Shown here: positions 1-9,037 of the stretch, one piece after another
Numbering within the stretch: the first letter of the stretch is position 1
Layout: every line of letters begins with the position of its first letter
Source: Pelistega ratti
GTDB lineage: Bacteria > Pseudomonadota > Gammaproteobacteria > Burkholderiales > Burkholderiaceae_B
DNA: 64,000 nucleotides
Direction: 5' to 3'
Assembly: GCF_009833965.1 (NCBI RefSeq)
Contig: NZ_CP047165.1
Span: 1,240,001 to 1,304,000 of the forward strand
The notes under the pieces: model-generated
What the model saw: only the letters and a program-made list of their open reading frames with translations
What the model was told of the DNA's origin: nothing
Databases searched by the model: none
Translations under genes and position numbers: made by a program

Positions 1-65
1 TATTTTTATAGGCTTTATAAATCAATAATAAGAAACACTACTTACGATAATATTTATTTTAATAA

Positions 66-785
66 CTAGTCATGCTGTGAAGGTGTCCACAGTGTTGTAC
101 CACCAGAGGCTTTTTCTAGTGCCTCTACATAGGCTTGGTGTGCGGATAACTCTTCTTCATTCGCATAAATAATAGGCAAAGCATTAACAGTTGCTGCATC
201 TAATTGTCGCACTATATCTGCCTTTTTCTCATTATTTTCATGCATTTCTAAACTCAAACCAAACTGTTGGCGTGTCATGGCAATATAAACATCAGCCAAT
301 AACTCTGAGTCTAGTAAAGCCCCATGAAGCTCACGATGACTATTATCAATTTCAAAACGTGCACATAACGCATCTAAACTAAGACGCTTAACGCCAGGAA
401 TTAATTCCTTAGCGAGCACTAATGTATCCAGAAACTTGGGGACATATTGATGGATAGAAGGATACCCTGCAAGTGCAAATTCATGATTTAAAAAACCAAT
501 ATCAAATGGGGCATTATGTGCAATCATTTCTGCCCCTTTAATATATTCAATAATCTGCTGAATCTGCTGATCAAAAGTAGGATATTGAGATAAAAAATCC
601 GTTGTTAAACCATGCACTTTAAGTGCATCTGGCTCACTATCCCGTTGAGGATTAAAATAGAGGTGTAGATTATTGCCCGTCAATCGACGATCAATAAGCT
701 CTACACACCCTAATTCAATAATACGATTACCGTCTTCTGTTTTAAGACCTGTTGTTTCCGTATCAAAGACAATCTGTCTCATCAT
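66..785 (-). CDS. dnaQ: DNA polymerase III epsilon subunit, 3'-5' proofreading exonuclease
   Basis: The 239-residue protein is a DEDDh exonuclease that proofreads within the replicative DNA polymerase III core. ExoI is DTETTG (Asp8, Glu10), ExoII is HNAPFD (residues 90-95) and ExoIII is HGALLD (His154, Asp159), so all metal ligands and the catalytic His are present. Length fits epsilon subunits, whose C-terminal tail binds the alpha subunit. It lies 3 nt downstream of fabI on the same strand, so the two are probably co-transcribed. Two adjacent Met codons open the frame and either could be the start. A standalone DnaQ-like exonuclease is the alternative, but length and motif spacing favour the true epsilon. 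Confidence 0.93.
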   Translation of the reverse strand: MMRQIVFDTETTGLKTEDGNRIIELGCVELIDRRLTGNNLHLYFNPQRDSEPDALKVHGLTTDFLSQYPTFDQQIQQIIEYIKGAEMIAHNAPFDIGFLNHEFALAGYPSIHQYVPKFLDTLVLAKELIPGVKRLSLDALCARFEIDNSHRELHGALLDSELLADVYIAMTRQQFGLSLEMHENNEKKADIVRQLDAATVNALPIIYANEEELSAHQAYVEALEKASGGTTLWTPSQHD

Positions 786-788
786 AAA

Positions 789-1571
789 CTACACAATACC
801 TGATACAACGGTAGAGAAACCATTATCGACATAGATAATTTCACCCGTAATACCTGAGGCTAAATCAGACAATAAGAATGCCGCAGCATTACCAACATCT
901 TCAATCGTAACATTGCGGCGTAATGGTGTATTCGCCTCTACTGTTTCTAGAATTTTTGAGAACCCTTTAATACCAGAAGCGGCTAATGTTTTAATAGGCC
1001 CTGCTGAAATACCATTAGCACGGATCCCTTTAGGCCCAACACTGCTTGCAACATAGCGTACACTAGACTCAAGTGATGCTTTGGCTAAACCCATGGTATT
1101 GTAGTTAGCAATCGCTCTTTCTGCCCCTAAGTAAGTAAGGGTTAATAACGAACCTTTATTTTTTTCAAGTAACGGAAGTGCAGCTTTCGCTAAGGCAGGA
1201 AAACTATAGGCAGAAATATCATGGGCAATATGGAAAGACTCTCGTGAAAACCCTTCTAAAAAATCACCTGAAATCGCTTCACGTGGTGCAAAACCAATAG
1301 AATGAACCAAACCATCTAAACCATCCCAATGTTCAGATAACATGGCAATGGCATGAGCAATACTCTCATCAGAGCTGACATCACAGGGAATAACAATATC
1401 ACTACCAAAAGACTTGGCATATTCAGTTACTCTATCTTTAAAGCGATCACTAACATATGTAAAGGCTAAAGAAGCGCCTTGATCATGACATGCTTTAGCA
1501 ATACCATATGCAATTGAATAGTCAGAAATAAGACCAGTAATGACGATTTTTTTATTAGCTAAAAAACCCAT
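789..1571 (-). CDS. fabI: Enoyl-[acyl-carrier-protein] reductase (NADH), FabI type
   Basis: FabI reduces trans-2-enoyl-ACP in the last step of each fatty-acid elongation cycle and is the target of triclosan-type inhibitors. The 260-residue length is standard. The N-terminal Rossmann motif has the FabI form ([11 protein letters not shown], residues 13-23). The catalytic set fits the FabI spacing: Tyr147, Tyr157 and Lys164 in [18 protein letters not shown]. It is the upstream partner of dnaQ in an apparent two-gene unit. The 178 nt between it and the next minus-strand gene upstream should contain its promoter. Confidence 0.95.
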   Translation of the reverse strand: MGFLANKKIVITGLISDYSIAYGIAKACHDQGASLAFTYVSDRFKDRVTEYAKSFGSDIVIPCDVSSDESIAHAIAMLSEHWDGLDGLVHSIGFAPREAISGDFLEGFSRESFHIAHDISAYSFPALAKAALPLLEKNKGSLLTLTYLGAERAIANYNTMGLAKASLESSVRYVASSVGPKGIRANGISAGPIKTLAASGIKGFSKILETVEANTPLRRNVTIEDVGNAAAFLLSDLASGITGEIIYVDNGFSTVVSGIV

Positions 1572-1749
1572 TTCTCTATCCTACGATAAAAATATACTGT
1601 TTAAAGAAAAACAATATAGTAAACACAGTATCTGGATATACTAAAATCCGTATAACCATCAACTATTAAATATGATGAAAACCAAATTTTAACATAACGT
1701 TAGAGGGCTATACGGATAAAAACTTCATTATTACCTAATAGAAGTATAT

Positions 1750-3681
1750 TTAGTGATGCAAAGAAGGTAATGTGTACCATCCTTTATCGTACATCATAGA
1801 TGGCCATATTGCATGAGCACGGGCTAATGTAATAAGTGTTTCATCCATTGATTGTACAGGGGTATATGTTTCAGGAGCGGTATAGATAACTTGTTGTGCA
1901 GGTAATAAGGGCTGCAATACCGTCAGAATATCCCCTTTAAGATACCCATAATTATCATTGTATTGCATCATCGCTCTACCGCCAGACATAGCTAACGTTA
2001 AATCTTGACCAATCATAGGGTGTTCTGCTTGAATACCCGCTAATGATAATAGCGTAACAGGCAAATCTAACTGACTCATAATACGATCATCTTGCTTAAC
2101 AGGAACTCCTCCTCCAAGGATAAGTGCCGGAATATGAAAATGTTTTAAAGGCACTAGCGATTGTCCCCAAACACGAGAGTCGTGGTCAGCCACAACTAAA
2201 AATAATGTATCTTTCCAATACGGCGATTGTTTTGCTTTTTCAAAAAATTCACCAATACACCAATCCACATAACGGACAGAGTTTTCTACACTTGCCTCTT
2301 CACCAATAGGTGTAATACGTCCTTTCGGATACTCCCATGGAGTATGATTTGTAACAGTAAAAGCAAGGCTTAACTTAGGGGTTTCCAGATCATCCATTAA
2401 AACTTCATGTAATTTGGCAAACATATCTTCATCTGATACCCCCCATGTTCCCTCAAAAACAGGTTGGCTAAAACTCGCACGATCATAAATCTCTTTAAAC
2501 CCATTCCCTAGGAAGAAAGAACGCATATTGTCAAAATGCGACTCACCTCCATAGATAAAACTTGAACGATACCCTAATGGATTTAATAATTGAGCCAAGG
2601 TAAAAAAACGAGATTGTGATTTATTTAACCGTAATACAGCATCTGATAAAGTAGGCGGAAAACCACTACTCACCGCCTCTAAACCTCGAACAGAACGAGT
2701 TCCTGTCGCATAGCACCGCTTAAATGCCCAACCTTCCTGCATTAAACGATCAAAACAAGGGGATAAATTTTGCCCTCCTAAACTACCAATATATTGCGCA
2801 CCTAAACTTTCTTGAACAATCAATACAATATTCTTATAGCGTTGTGTTGCTTTTTGCTCTGATAAACTATTTTCCACTGAAGTAGGTACTTGTAAATGCA
2901 AGGAAGGAATATGTAAATTATTAGCAATAGGTGTTATTGACGCCGCTTGATTAACAAGTTTAATCACCTCCTCATCATTCATATTCACATACGCATCACG
3001 AGCAGAACGTTCATTTTTAATACTATAAATCGCATAATACACACTATAGAGAGAATTCAGTGGTAATGTATTGACCATACTATCACCACAATAAGCAACC
3101 GTAGATGGATTAATTGGGCGATGTTGTAATGTTCCTCTAATCATGAGTGTAATGATTGCCGCACTGACTAAGAACTCAACGACTTGCCATATAAAAGTAG
3201 TGCTTCCCCAACTGGGCGATGGTGATTTAAAAAGCTGATATGCCCCATACATAAGTAAAGCAACACTTATTGTTCCCACTATTAGTACAGCTTTAAATCC
3301 TTTCCATAACATACCTAGCACTTCTTGCGGGTGCTTTAAATAATCCACAAAAAGTCGGTTAGGTCGAGTATCATACTCCATAATAAACTGAGCAGAAGCA
3401 ACCTCCGTAATTAAAACGAGTAAGCTCACCAAACAAAACCAAAAAGTTGTTAAAGATTGTGCAATAGCATTACCATCTAACCAAGGTGCAAACAAAGCAA
3501 CCGGAGCAATTAAAATACCGAGTGTTGATAAATCAATCCGTAAACCACCGATAAAAAGAGGCGATAAAGCATATTGTCGTACACGATGCCATTGCCAGAT
3601 AACTAAACCCATTCGCGACAAAGTCAGTATCAGTATCAGAGCTATTGAAAAAGTTAAAATTTGCGCATACATAGTGGTCAC
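1750..3681 (-). CDS. LtaS-like sulfatase-fold membrane phosphotransferase
   Basis: The 643-residue protein has an N-terminal membrane part (about residues 5-185, some five hydrophobic segments) followed by a sulfatase-fold (alkaline phosphatase superfamily) domain presumably facing the periplasm. Visible metal and catalytic elements are Glu291 in LIVQESLG, the Thr cluster YATGTRSVRG (residues 324-333; Thr328 is the likely nucleophile) and VVADHDSR near residue 500. In Gram-positives this family polymerises lipoteichoic acid. In Gram-negatives related proteins move phosphoglycerol or phosphoethanolamine onto glycans or lipid A, and the substrate cannot be read from sequence. It stands alone, with a 374-nt non-coding stretch on its 5' side. 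Confidence 0.85.
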   Translation of the reverse strand: MTTMYAQILTFSIALILILTLSRMGLVIWQWHRVRQYALSPLFIGGLRIDLSTLGILIAPVALFAPWLDGNAIAQSLTTFWFCLVSLLVLITEVASAQFIMEYDTRPNRLFVDYLKHPQEVLGMLWKGFKAVLIVGTISVALLMYGAYQLFKSPSPSWGSTTFIWQVVEFLVSAAIITLMIRGTLQHRPINPSTVAYCGDSMVNTLPLNSLYSVYYAIYSIKNERSARDAYVNMNDEEVIKLVNQAASITPIANNLHIPSLHLQVPTSVENSLSEQKATQRYKNIVLIVQESLGAQYIGSLGGQNLSPCFDRLMQEGWAFKRCYATGTRSVRGLEAVSSGFPPTLSDAVLRLNKSQSRFFTLAQLLNPLGYRSSFIYGGESHFDNMRSFFLGNGFKEIYDRASFSQPVFEGTWGVSDEDMFAKLHEVLMDDLETPKLSLAFTVTNHTPWEYPKGRITPIGEEASVENSVRYVDWCIGEFFEKAKQSPYWKDTLFLVVADHDSRVWGQSLVPLKHFHIPALILGGGVPVKQDDRIMSQLDLPVTLLSLAGIQAEHPMIGQDLTLAMSGGRAMMQYNDNYGYLKGDILTVLQPLLPAQQVIYTAPETYTPVQSMDETLITLARAHAIWPSMMYDKGWYTLPSLHH

Positions 3682-3766
3682 TAGATAAAAATAAAAAGAG
3701 TATTTATTATAAAAGAAACTGTTTATCTATTTTTACTTCTATTACAAATACCATCATATCCCCCTA

Positions 3767-3795
3767 TTGACTTTTATACAAAACTTTATTAGAAT
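3767..3795 (+). promoter_or_regulatory. Sigma-70-type promoter
   Basis: TTGACT and TAGAAT are separated by exactly 17 nt, a near-consensus arrangement. The predicted transcript starts near 3802, about 255 nt ahead of the 50-codon ORF at 4057. The first transcribed bases can pair: CTGCTTA at 3804-3810 with TAAGCAG at 3851-3857, with a smaller GTTT/AAAC pair inside. Assigned by eye only. Confidence 0.6.
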
Positions 3796-3801
3796 GGATA
3801 A

Positions 3802-4056
3802 CACTGCTTAGTTTATTAACCCAACAAACTATATTAAAAATATCCTTATTTAAGCAGTCCATTTTCAGGTAAAGTTAGCACGCTATTTATTATTATCCTC
3901 TCACTAAGTCGTGCATAAAACAATCCCATTTACACATAGATTATTACTTTTAAGATGTCTGTTTTATTCATACGCCTGAAATATATTTACGTTAATCTAC
4001 ATCTTATTGATATGTGATTAGCTTCTCCAATAATTATTTTTACAAAGGAACTTTTT
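3802..4056 (+). other. Long untranslated leader or small RNA candidate
   Basis: This 255-nt stretch holds no ORF on either strand that I would call. It follows a good promoter, begins with a 7-bp dyad (3804-3810 with 3851-3857) right at the predicted start, and ends at a Shine-Dalgarno-like AAAGGA (4044-4049). It could be an unusually long 5' leader or encode a separate small RNA. No internal terminator with a clean T-run was found, which favours a leader. Confidence 0.3.
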
Positions 4057-4209
4057 ATGAAATTATTAACTCGTTTACGTGATGAATTTTCTTCACAAAT
4101 TATCGCTCATACAACTGGTTCAACCATCAGTAAAGTACAGCGAAATGCTAAAGTCGCTTCTGCATTATTATCAAAAGCGACCAAAGTAAGTGCTAGTACC
4201 AAAAATTAA
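4057..4209 (+). CDS. Small basic hypothetical protein, 50 residues
   Basis: A short ORF starts ATG AAA TTA TTA and encodes MKLLTRLRDE... ending in VSASTKN. It is rich in Lys, Arg, Ser, Thr and Ala, net positive, with no hydrophobic segment long enough to span a membrane. Support for expression is an AAAGGA Shine-Dalgarno sequence 7 nt before the ATG and a near-consensus promoter upstream. It ends one base before the convergent tenA stop codon. I do not recognise the family and no function is proposed. Confidence 0.55.
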   Translation: MKLLTRLRDEFSSQIIAHTTGSTISKVQRNAKVASALLSKATKVSASTKN

Positions 4210-4210
4210 T

Positions 4211-4873
4211 TTAGGCTAATTGGTGTAAACCCATTTCCCAAAAAGCCACTTCCATTCGAGTGGCAGTTTTAAATATATCAATCAGCTTATCTTGTTGTGC
4301 AGGTGTCAATCCAGACACCATGCACTCAAATTGTTGCTTAGCAATCTCAACAGCTTCTGTGTATTCTTTACTACTATACATCGCTATCCAAGGATAATAA
4401 GGATTATTTTCCTCAATGGTAAAAGGCTGTGCCAACAACCATTCTACTGTTTCAGCGTAACCAACTAAGCAAGGCATCAATGCCGTATATAACTCTGGCA
4501 AAGAACCACTCAAACCACAATCTAACACATACCGTGTATAAGCTACGCAAGCACTGGATTCTGGTTCTTGCAAAAGCTGCTCCTCTGTAATGCCCCATTC
4601 TTTACAATAATCAATATGTAGCCCAATTTCCGTATCTAATAGTGCATTAATACCTGTTTGGGCATAACGCATTTGAGCAAAAGAATGACTTTTATAAATC
4701 GCTAATCCCCACGCTCGAGTAAAGTGCAATAAAAATAAATAATCTTGTTTTAAATAATGCTGAAAGCTTTCTTTTTCTAGCGTACCTTTTGCTAGCAAAC
4801 GAACAAACTCATGTTGTGTATAGGCTTGCCACTCTTGTTTAGCAGCTAATTTTAATTGTTCAAAAAACATCAT
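4211..4873 (-). CDS. tenA: TenA family aminopyrimidine aminohydrolase (thiaminase II)
   Basis: TenA hydrolyses aminopyrimidine breakdown products of thiamin to 4-amino-5-hydroxymethyl-2-methylpyrimidine (HMP), feeding salvage. At 220 residues it has family length. Asp44, Cys135 (in LMPCLVGY) and a C-terminal Glu in EVAFWE (Glu208) fall where the TenA catalytic Asp, Cys and Glu lie. ThiZ-ThiX-ThiY, encoded 2 kb away on the same strand, is the matching pyrimidine-precursor importer, and thiD at 49.7 kb would phosphorylate the product. The AGGAG sequence sits 3 nt from the first ATG but 6 nt from the second (4868-4870), so the second Met may be the real start. No TPP aptamer is evident upstream. 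Confidence 0.92.
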   Translation of the reverse strand: MMFFEQLKLAAKQEWQAYTQHEFVRLLAKGTLEKESFQHYLKQDYLFLLHFTRAWGLAIYKSHSFAQMRYAQTGINALLDTEIGLHIDYCKEWGITEEQLLQEPESSACVAYTRYVLDCGLSGSLPELYTALMPCLVGYAETVEWLLAQPFTIEENNPYYPWIAMYSSKEYTEAVEIAKQQFECMVSGLTPAQQDKLIDIFKTATRMEVAFWEMGLHQLA

Positions 4874-5125
4874 ACTCTCCTGATCATTATCTCATTCGGT
4901 GTAATGCATATTTTTACCACAACATGGAAGGATAAGACAATTTTTTACTTATTCTATGTTGAAAATTATTCAATACGGATAATGAAATACTATTCCACCT
5001 TTACTTGGCTAGAAGTCACCTCACTTCACAAGCAAAAACAAAATATCTCTAGTCCCTAAATACGCTTTATCGCTTATTTTCATTATAATATGCCATTAGT
5101 TGATTGTTAAAAGTAAATATAGGTT

Positions 5126-6322
5126 ATGGCAACGAAATCTGATAAAAAAACCATTTGTCTCAATATGATTGTCAAAAATGAATCAGCCATTATTGAACGC
5201 TGCTTAGATTCATTGATTAACCAAATTGATTATTGGGTCATTATCGATACAGGCTCCACAGATAATACACAACAAATTATCAAAGATTATATGCAGAAAC
5301 ATAATATTCTGGGGGAATTGGTGGAGCGCCCTTGGGTTAATTTCTCCCATAATCGTAGTGAAGCATTGGAATTAGCTGAAGATAAAGCGGATTATATTTT
5401 ATTGTGCGATGCCGATATGGTTTTAGAAGTTATTGATCCTAAGTGGAAATCAGAATTAAAAGGCGATCCTTCTTATTTAGTTGTGCAAAAAAATAATACA
5501 TTAAGATACCATAATATTAGATTAGTAAATGGTCGATTAAAAGGAAGAGAGCGTTTTCGCTATTGGGGCGCTACGCACGAATATTGTGATTCTATTGATG
5601 GGAATAATTCTTCTGCCTTTATAAGGGGAATTGAATTTGCAGATTATCAAGATGGTGGGGCAAAAAATGATAAATTTGTGCGTGATATAAGATTACTTAC
5701 CGAAGAAATTAATCGACTCAAAGCATTGGAAAATGCGACTGAAGAAGAAAAAAATAATGCAATGGAAGTTGGGTTATGGCACCGCAGAGAAGGGTTAATT
5801 CAGCGTTGTACATTTTATTTGGCTCAAACTTGGCGTGATTTAGAAGAAAACCAACAGGCATTAGAAACATATAAACAGCGTGTAGCACTTGGTGGTTGGG
5901 TGGAAGAAATTTATTATTCATTACTACAAATAGCACTGCTAAAAATTAAATTAAATAATTCTTTAGATGATATTCATCAGGCATTTTTAGAGGCTTATGA
6001 ATATCGTCCCCAACGAGCAGAAAGTCTCTATTTTTTAGCTCGTCATTTACGTTTAAATAATCGTATTAAATTAGCTTATATTTATGCTTTGACAGCAGTG
6101 AACATACCCAAAAATGAAGATCGATTGTTTATTAATTATGAGGCTTATGGTTGGCAAGCAAAAGATGAATTAGCAGTTGCTGCCTATTGGGTGGAAAATT
6201 ATCAGCTTTGTTATGATTTATGTCTTGAATTACTTGATAATCCTTCTATTCCTGAAAGAGATAAGCAACGTTTTAAAGAAAATCTTAAGTTTGCAGAAGA
6301 AAAATTAGCTCTAAAACAGTAA
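5126..6322 (+). CDS. Family 2 glycosyltransferase with helical C-terminal region
   Basis: The 398-residue protein begins with a GT-A nucleotide-sugar fold: CLNMIVKNES (residues 11-20), a DTGSTDNT loop, then LLCDADMV with the DAD metal-binding motif near residue 100. The C-terminal half (about 200-398) is helix-rich and TPR-like (CTFYLAQTWRDLEENQQALE and similar spacing). No membrane segment or signal peptide is visible, so it should be cytoplasmic and act on an envelope glycan, sugar or protein acceptor that I cannot name. It lies on the opposite strand between tenA and thiY and is followed 9 nt later by the remnant of a second, similar gene, suggesting a former glycosyltransferase cluster inserted among the thiamin genes. 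Confidence 0.8.
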   Translation: MATKSDKKTICLNMIVKNESAIIERCLDSLINQIDYWVIIDTGSTDNTQQIIKDYMQKHNILGELVERPWVNFSHNRSEALELAEDKADYILLCDADMVLEVIDPKWKSELKGDPSYLVVQKNNTLRYHNIRLVNGRLKGRERFRYWGATHEYCDSIDGNNSSAFIRGIEFADYQDGGAKNDKFVRDIRLLTEEINRLKALENATEEEKNNAMEVGLWHRREGLIQRCTFYLAQTWRDLEENQQALETYKQRVALGGWVEEIYYSLLQIALLKIKLNNSLDDIHQAFLEAYEYRPQRAESLYFLARHLRLNNRIKLAYIYALTAVNIPKNEDRLFINYEAYGWQAKDELAVAAYWVENYQLCYDLCLELLDNPSIPERDKQRFKENLKFAEEKLALKQ

Positions 6323-6331
6323 TTAACTAAT

Positions 6332-6523
6332 ATGAATAAAAAATTGGTCGGTTTAAATATGATCCGTAATGAAAGCAATATTATTGAATCCATTAAAATT
6401 TTTCATCAATAGACAATAAGAACAGAAAGTTTAGCACTTAAATATCTTCATTTAGTTGAAGATTCACCCTTACCTACGGCAGCAAGATTGATTCTTGAAC
6501 TGGCTAATAAGTTACGTCAATAA
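6332..6523 (+). pseudogene. Remnant of a second family 2 glycosyltransferase
   Basis: An ATG at 6332 opens MNKKLVGLNMIRNESNIIES..., which resembles the N terminus of the preceding glycosyltransferase (LNMI.NES.II). After 26 codons an in-frame TAG (6410-6412) ends it. The same frame then stays open from 6413 to a TAA at 6521-6523 and reads ...ESLALKYLHLVEDSPLPTAA..., which looks like a helical C-terminal tail. Whole-gene length is missing, so the likely history is a large internal deletion joining the two ends plus an in-frame stop. It begins 9 nt after the intact gene's stop codon and has no predicted function. Confidence 0.7.
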
Positions 6524-6556
6524 TAAGGGCGATAGTAATATATCACCCTTTTATTT
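6522..6556 (+). terminator. Hairpin terminator after the glycosyltransferase pair
   Basis: AAGGG.GATA pairs with TATC.CCCTT around a short loop, followed by TTTTATTT. It closes the plus-strand unit and lies between it and the convergent thiY gene. Confidence 0.6.
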
Positions 6557-6566
6557 ATCCTACCTA

Positions 6567-7511
6567 TTAAGGTGCTATTGCATAGCTCTCAACAGGCAGT
6601 ACTTTTTTAATCAATGATTGTTGATGCATAAACTCTGCAAAATCAGCATAACGCTTTTCTACTAATTTAGCAGGCTCTTTGGTTAAATACGGTAAAGTAT
6701 CTTTCCATGCACGGCGATTAAGCTCAGTATCTAATACTGCGGGTTTATAGCTAATAAAATCATGCCATGCCTGCTCTGTATCTTGGTGAATATATTGTAC
6801 AGCTTGCGTTAATGCCTGATTAAAACGCTTCCATTTATCCGTTTGGTTTCTATCTTTATTATTTACAACCAAAATTAATTCCTCATACACAGGAACACCA
6901 TGTTCTTCTACAAAAAATGCTCGTCCCGGATGCTGCTCTATATCCATTTGATTCAATTCAAAATTACGAAAAGCACCGATTACCGCATCTGTTTTTTGAG
7001 TAATTAAAGAAGGGGATAAAGACCAATTCACATTAATTAACTCAACATCTTTTAATGATAAACCATGATAGTTCAACATAGCACCAAGAAGCACTTCTTC
7101 AAAACCACCTACAGAAAAACCAACTTTTTTTCCTTTTAAATCCTTAATAGACTGGATATCACTCTTATCCAATACCACTACAGAATTCAATGGATTATCT
7201 ACTAATGTTGCTACACGCGTTAAAGGCAATCCCTCATCAATTTGCATATGTAATTGTGGTTGATAAGTTACCGCCATATCAGCTTTACCTGCAGCCACTA
7301 ATTTAGGTGGCATAGAGGGATCAGCAGGCTCAACCATTTCAACCGCAAGTCCTTGTTCTTTAAAAAAACCCTTTTGTTGTGCAATCACTAAAGGGGCATG
7401 GTCAGGATTAACAAACCAATCCAATAAAACAGTTACTTTCTCACTCGCTTGTGCATGAAGAGAAAATACCGCTAAACTACTGGCTAATACAACTTTTTTT
7501 AAAATTTTCAT
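6567..7511 (-). CDS. thiY: ThiY-like periplasmic pyrimidine-precursor-binding protein
   Basis: A 314-residue solute-binding protein of the NMT1/THI5-like fold. Residues 1-22 form a signal peptide ending LHAQAS, followed by the characteristic VLLDWFVNPDHAPLVIAQQ opening and a PADPSMPPKLVAAGKADMAV segment. In this family such proteins bind N-formyl-4-amino-5-aminomethyl-2-methylpyrimidine or a related pyrimidine and hand it to ThiXZ. Gene order is thiZ-thiX-thiY with a 39-nt gap before thiY. The nearby tenA supports the pyrimidine salvage role. A riboflavin- or nitrate-type ligand cannot be fully excluded from sequence. Confidence 0.85.
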   Translation of the reverse strand: MKILKKVVLASSLAVFSLHAQASEKVTVLLDWFVNPDHAPLVIAQQKGFFKEQGLAVEMVEPADPSMPPKLVAAGKADMAVTYQPQLHMQIDEGLPLTRVATLVDNPLNSVVVLDKSDIQSIKDLKGKKVGFSVGGFEEVLLGAMLNYHGLSLKDVELINVNWSLSPSLITQKTDAVIGAFRNFELNQMDIEQHPGRAFFVEEHGVPVYEELILVVNNKDRNQTDKWKRFNQALTQAVQYIHQDTEQAWHDFISYKPAVLDTELNRRAWKDTLPYLTKEPAKLVEKRYADFAEFMHQQSLIKKVLPVESYAIAP

Positions 7512-7550
7512 ATAGTTCCTTTGATGAAATAAATACCCTAAATATATAGC

Positions 7551-8297
7551 CTATTTTCCTGCCCATGGGATACTTTTACGCAAAATATAATCCATACTAA
7601 AATAGACAAGTAATGCCATGACGGCTAAAACAAAAAGGCAAGCAAACATCACATCTACTTGCATTCTTGCATTGGCTTGCAACATTAAATAACCAAGTCC
7701 TGAACTAGAACCTACCCACTCCCCTACAATCGCCCCAATAGGTGCAATAGAAGCAGCCACACGCAAACCTGATGCTAATGAAGGTAAAGAGGCTGGTAAC
7801 CGAATATAACGTAATTGTTGCCATGCACTCGCTTGCATAGTCTGTGCAAGGTACAACCATGTACGAGGTGTTTGCCGTAAACCATCATAACATGCCGCCG
7901 TTACGGGGAAAAAGATTATCAAACTCGCCATAATGACCTTGGAAACCATGCCATACCCAAACCATAGCATCAATATAGGCGCTAAAGCAAAAACAGGAAT
8001 AGCTTGGCTGATAACTAAAACAGGCATTAACCACGGACGGATCGCTCGCACCGCCTGTAATAATAAAGCACTCAAAAAACCAGCTGTACTACCTAATAAA
8101 AGCCCAAGGATAATTTCGATTGCAGTTGTTAAAGTATGTTCAGCAATAAGCGCATAACGCTCTGTTAAAACCATATAGACATCAAAAGGGCTTGGTAGAA
8201 TAAATCGAGGGACATGAGTAATCCATATAATCCCTTGCCAGAAAACTAATAACCCAGTCGCAATAATTAACAAACGAATAAAACGGTGCATTAGCAT
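7551..8297 (-). CDS. thiX: ThiX-like ABC transporter permease
   Basis: A 248-residue integral membrane permease of the BPD/SsuC-TauC type with about six hydrophobic segments. The EAA-type cytoplasmic loop is visible at YLAQTMQASAWQQLRYIRLPASLPS. It overlaps thiZ by 7 nt and precedes thiY by 39 nt, giving a complete three-gene importer. Two Met codons (MLM) near the start leave 2 codons of uncertainty. Function as the thiamin-pyrimidine permease is inferred from ThiY and TenA. Confidence 0.85.
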   Translation of the reverse strand: MLMHRFIRLLIIATGLLVFWQGIIWITHVPRFILPSPFDVYMVLTERYALIAEHTLTTAIEIILGLLLGSTAGFLSALLLQAVRAIRPWLMPVLVISQAIPVFALAPILMLWFGYGMVSKVIMASLIIFFPVTAACYDGLRQTPRTWLYLAQTMQASAWQQLRYIRLPASLPSLASGLRVAASIAPIGAIVGEWVGSSSGLGYLMLQANARMQVDVMFACLFVLAVMALLVYFSMDYILRKSIPWAGK

Positions 8298-9037
8298 AAT
8301 AATGTCTCACTCTCCATCAAGGTTAAGAGCTGATTCTGCCAAAATAACACCTTATGATCATCAAGTTGCCTTGGGGTTGTTGAATCTAACTGTACAATCG
8401 AAGAAAGAAATGGCGACTTATGTTGCATTAGCCAGACCTCTTGACTTAATCGTAAGGCTTCTAATGGATCATGCGTTATTAATAATACTGTCTTATCTCT
8501 TAATAACTGTACAAATAGTTGTTGTAATTGTAGTCGTGTTACCGCATCTAAAGCCGAAAAGGGTTCATCCATTAGCACAATAGGCTTTTCTTCCATTAAG
8601 GTACGAGCAAGTGCCACTCGCTGTCGTTGCCCCCCTGACAATTGATAAGGCATTCGTTGTGCAAAAGCAGCCAAACCCACTTTCGCTAATAGATCTAAGG
8701 CTTTAGCTTTTATAAAATCAGACTTCTCTTGTCGTAAGTGATAGCCTAAATAAACATTTTCAATAACTGTTAGCCAAGGTAAAAGCAAATCATCTTGCGC
8801 CATCCAAGCAATACGATGATGCAAATCATTACCATCATCTGCTTGGATAGTTCCTATTAATTGTTCTTTTTCTAATAAACCAGCTATCGCTTTTAGTAAG
8901 CTACTCTTTCCTATGCCTGAAGCACCCAGAATACTATGCCATTTTCCTGCCGAAAAATGAGCCGATACCCCATTAAAAAGAACTGTCTGTTCATATTGCA
9001 AACCTACTTCCTGTAATAAGATACCGGTTACTTTCAT
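8291..9037 (-). CDS. thiZ: ThiZ-like ABC transporter ATP-binding protein
   Basis: A 248-residue ABC ATPase. Walker A is GASGIGKS (residues 38-45), signature LSGGQ (133-137), Walker B VLMDEP with Asp157-Glu158, and the H-loop is in LLITHDPLEAL. It is the first gene of the thiZXY operon. GAGGGAG lies 4 nt before the ATG. The 318-nt region upstream should hold the promoter. I looked there for a TPP riboswitch and did not find the conserved CTGAGA and ACC..TGATCTGG elements. Confidence 0.87.
   Translation of the reverse strand: MKVTGILLQEVGLQYEQTVLFNGVSAHFSAGKWHSILGASGIGKSSLLKAIAGLLEKEQLIGTIQADDGNDLHHRIAWMAQDDLLLPWLTVIENVYLGYHLRQEKSDFIKAKALDLLAKVGLAAFAQRMPYQLSGGQRQRVALARTLMEEKPIVLMDEPFSALDAVTRLQLQQLFVQLLRDKTVLLITHDPLEALRLSQEVWLMQHKSPFLSSIVQLDSTTPRQLDDHKVLFWQNQLLTLMESETLLC

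Noticed and set aside
4874..4930. TGAGA and TGATC near the tenA start as a possible TPP riboswitch
   Set aside because: Only fragments of the conserved elements occur, too close together and without the P1 and P3 stems.
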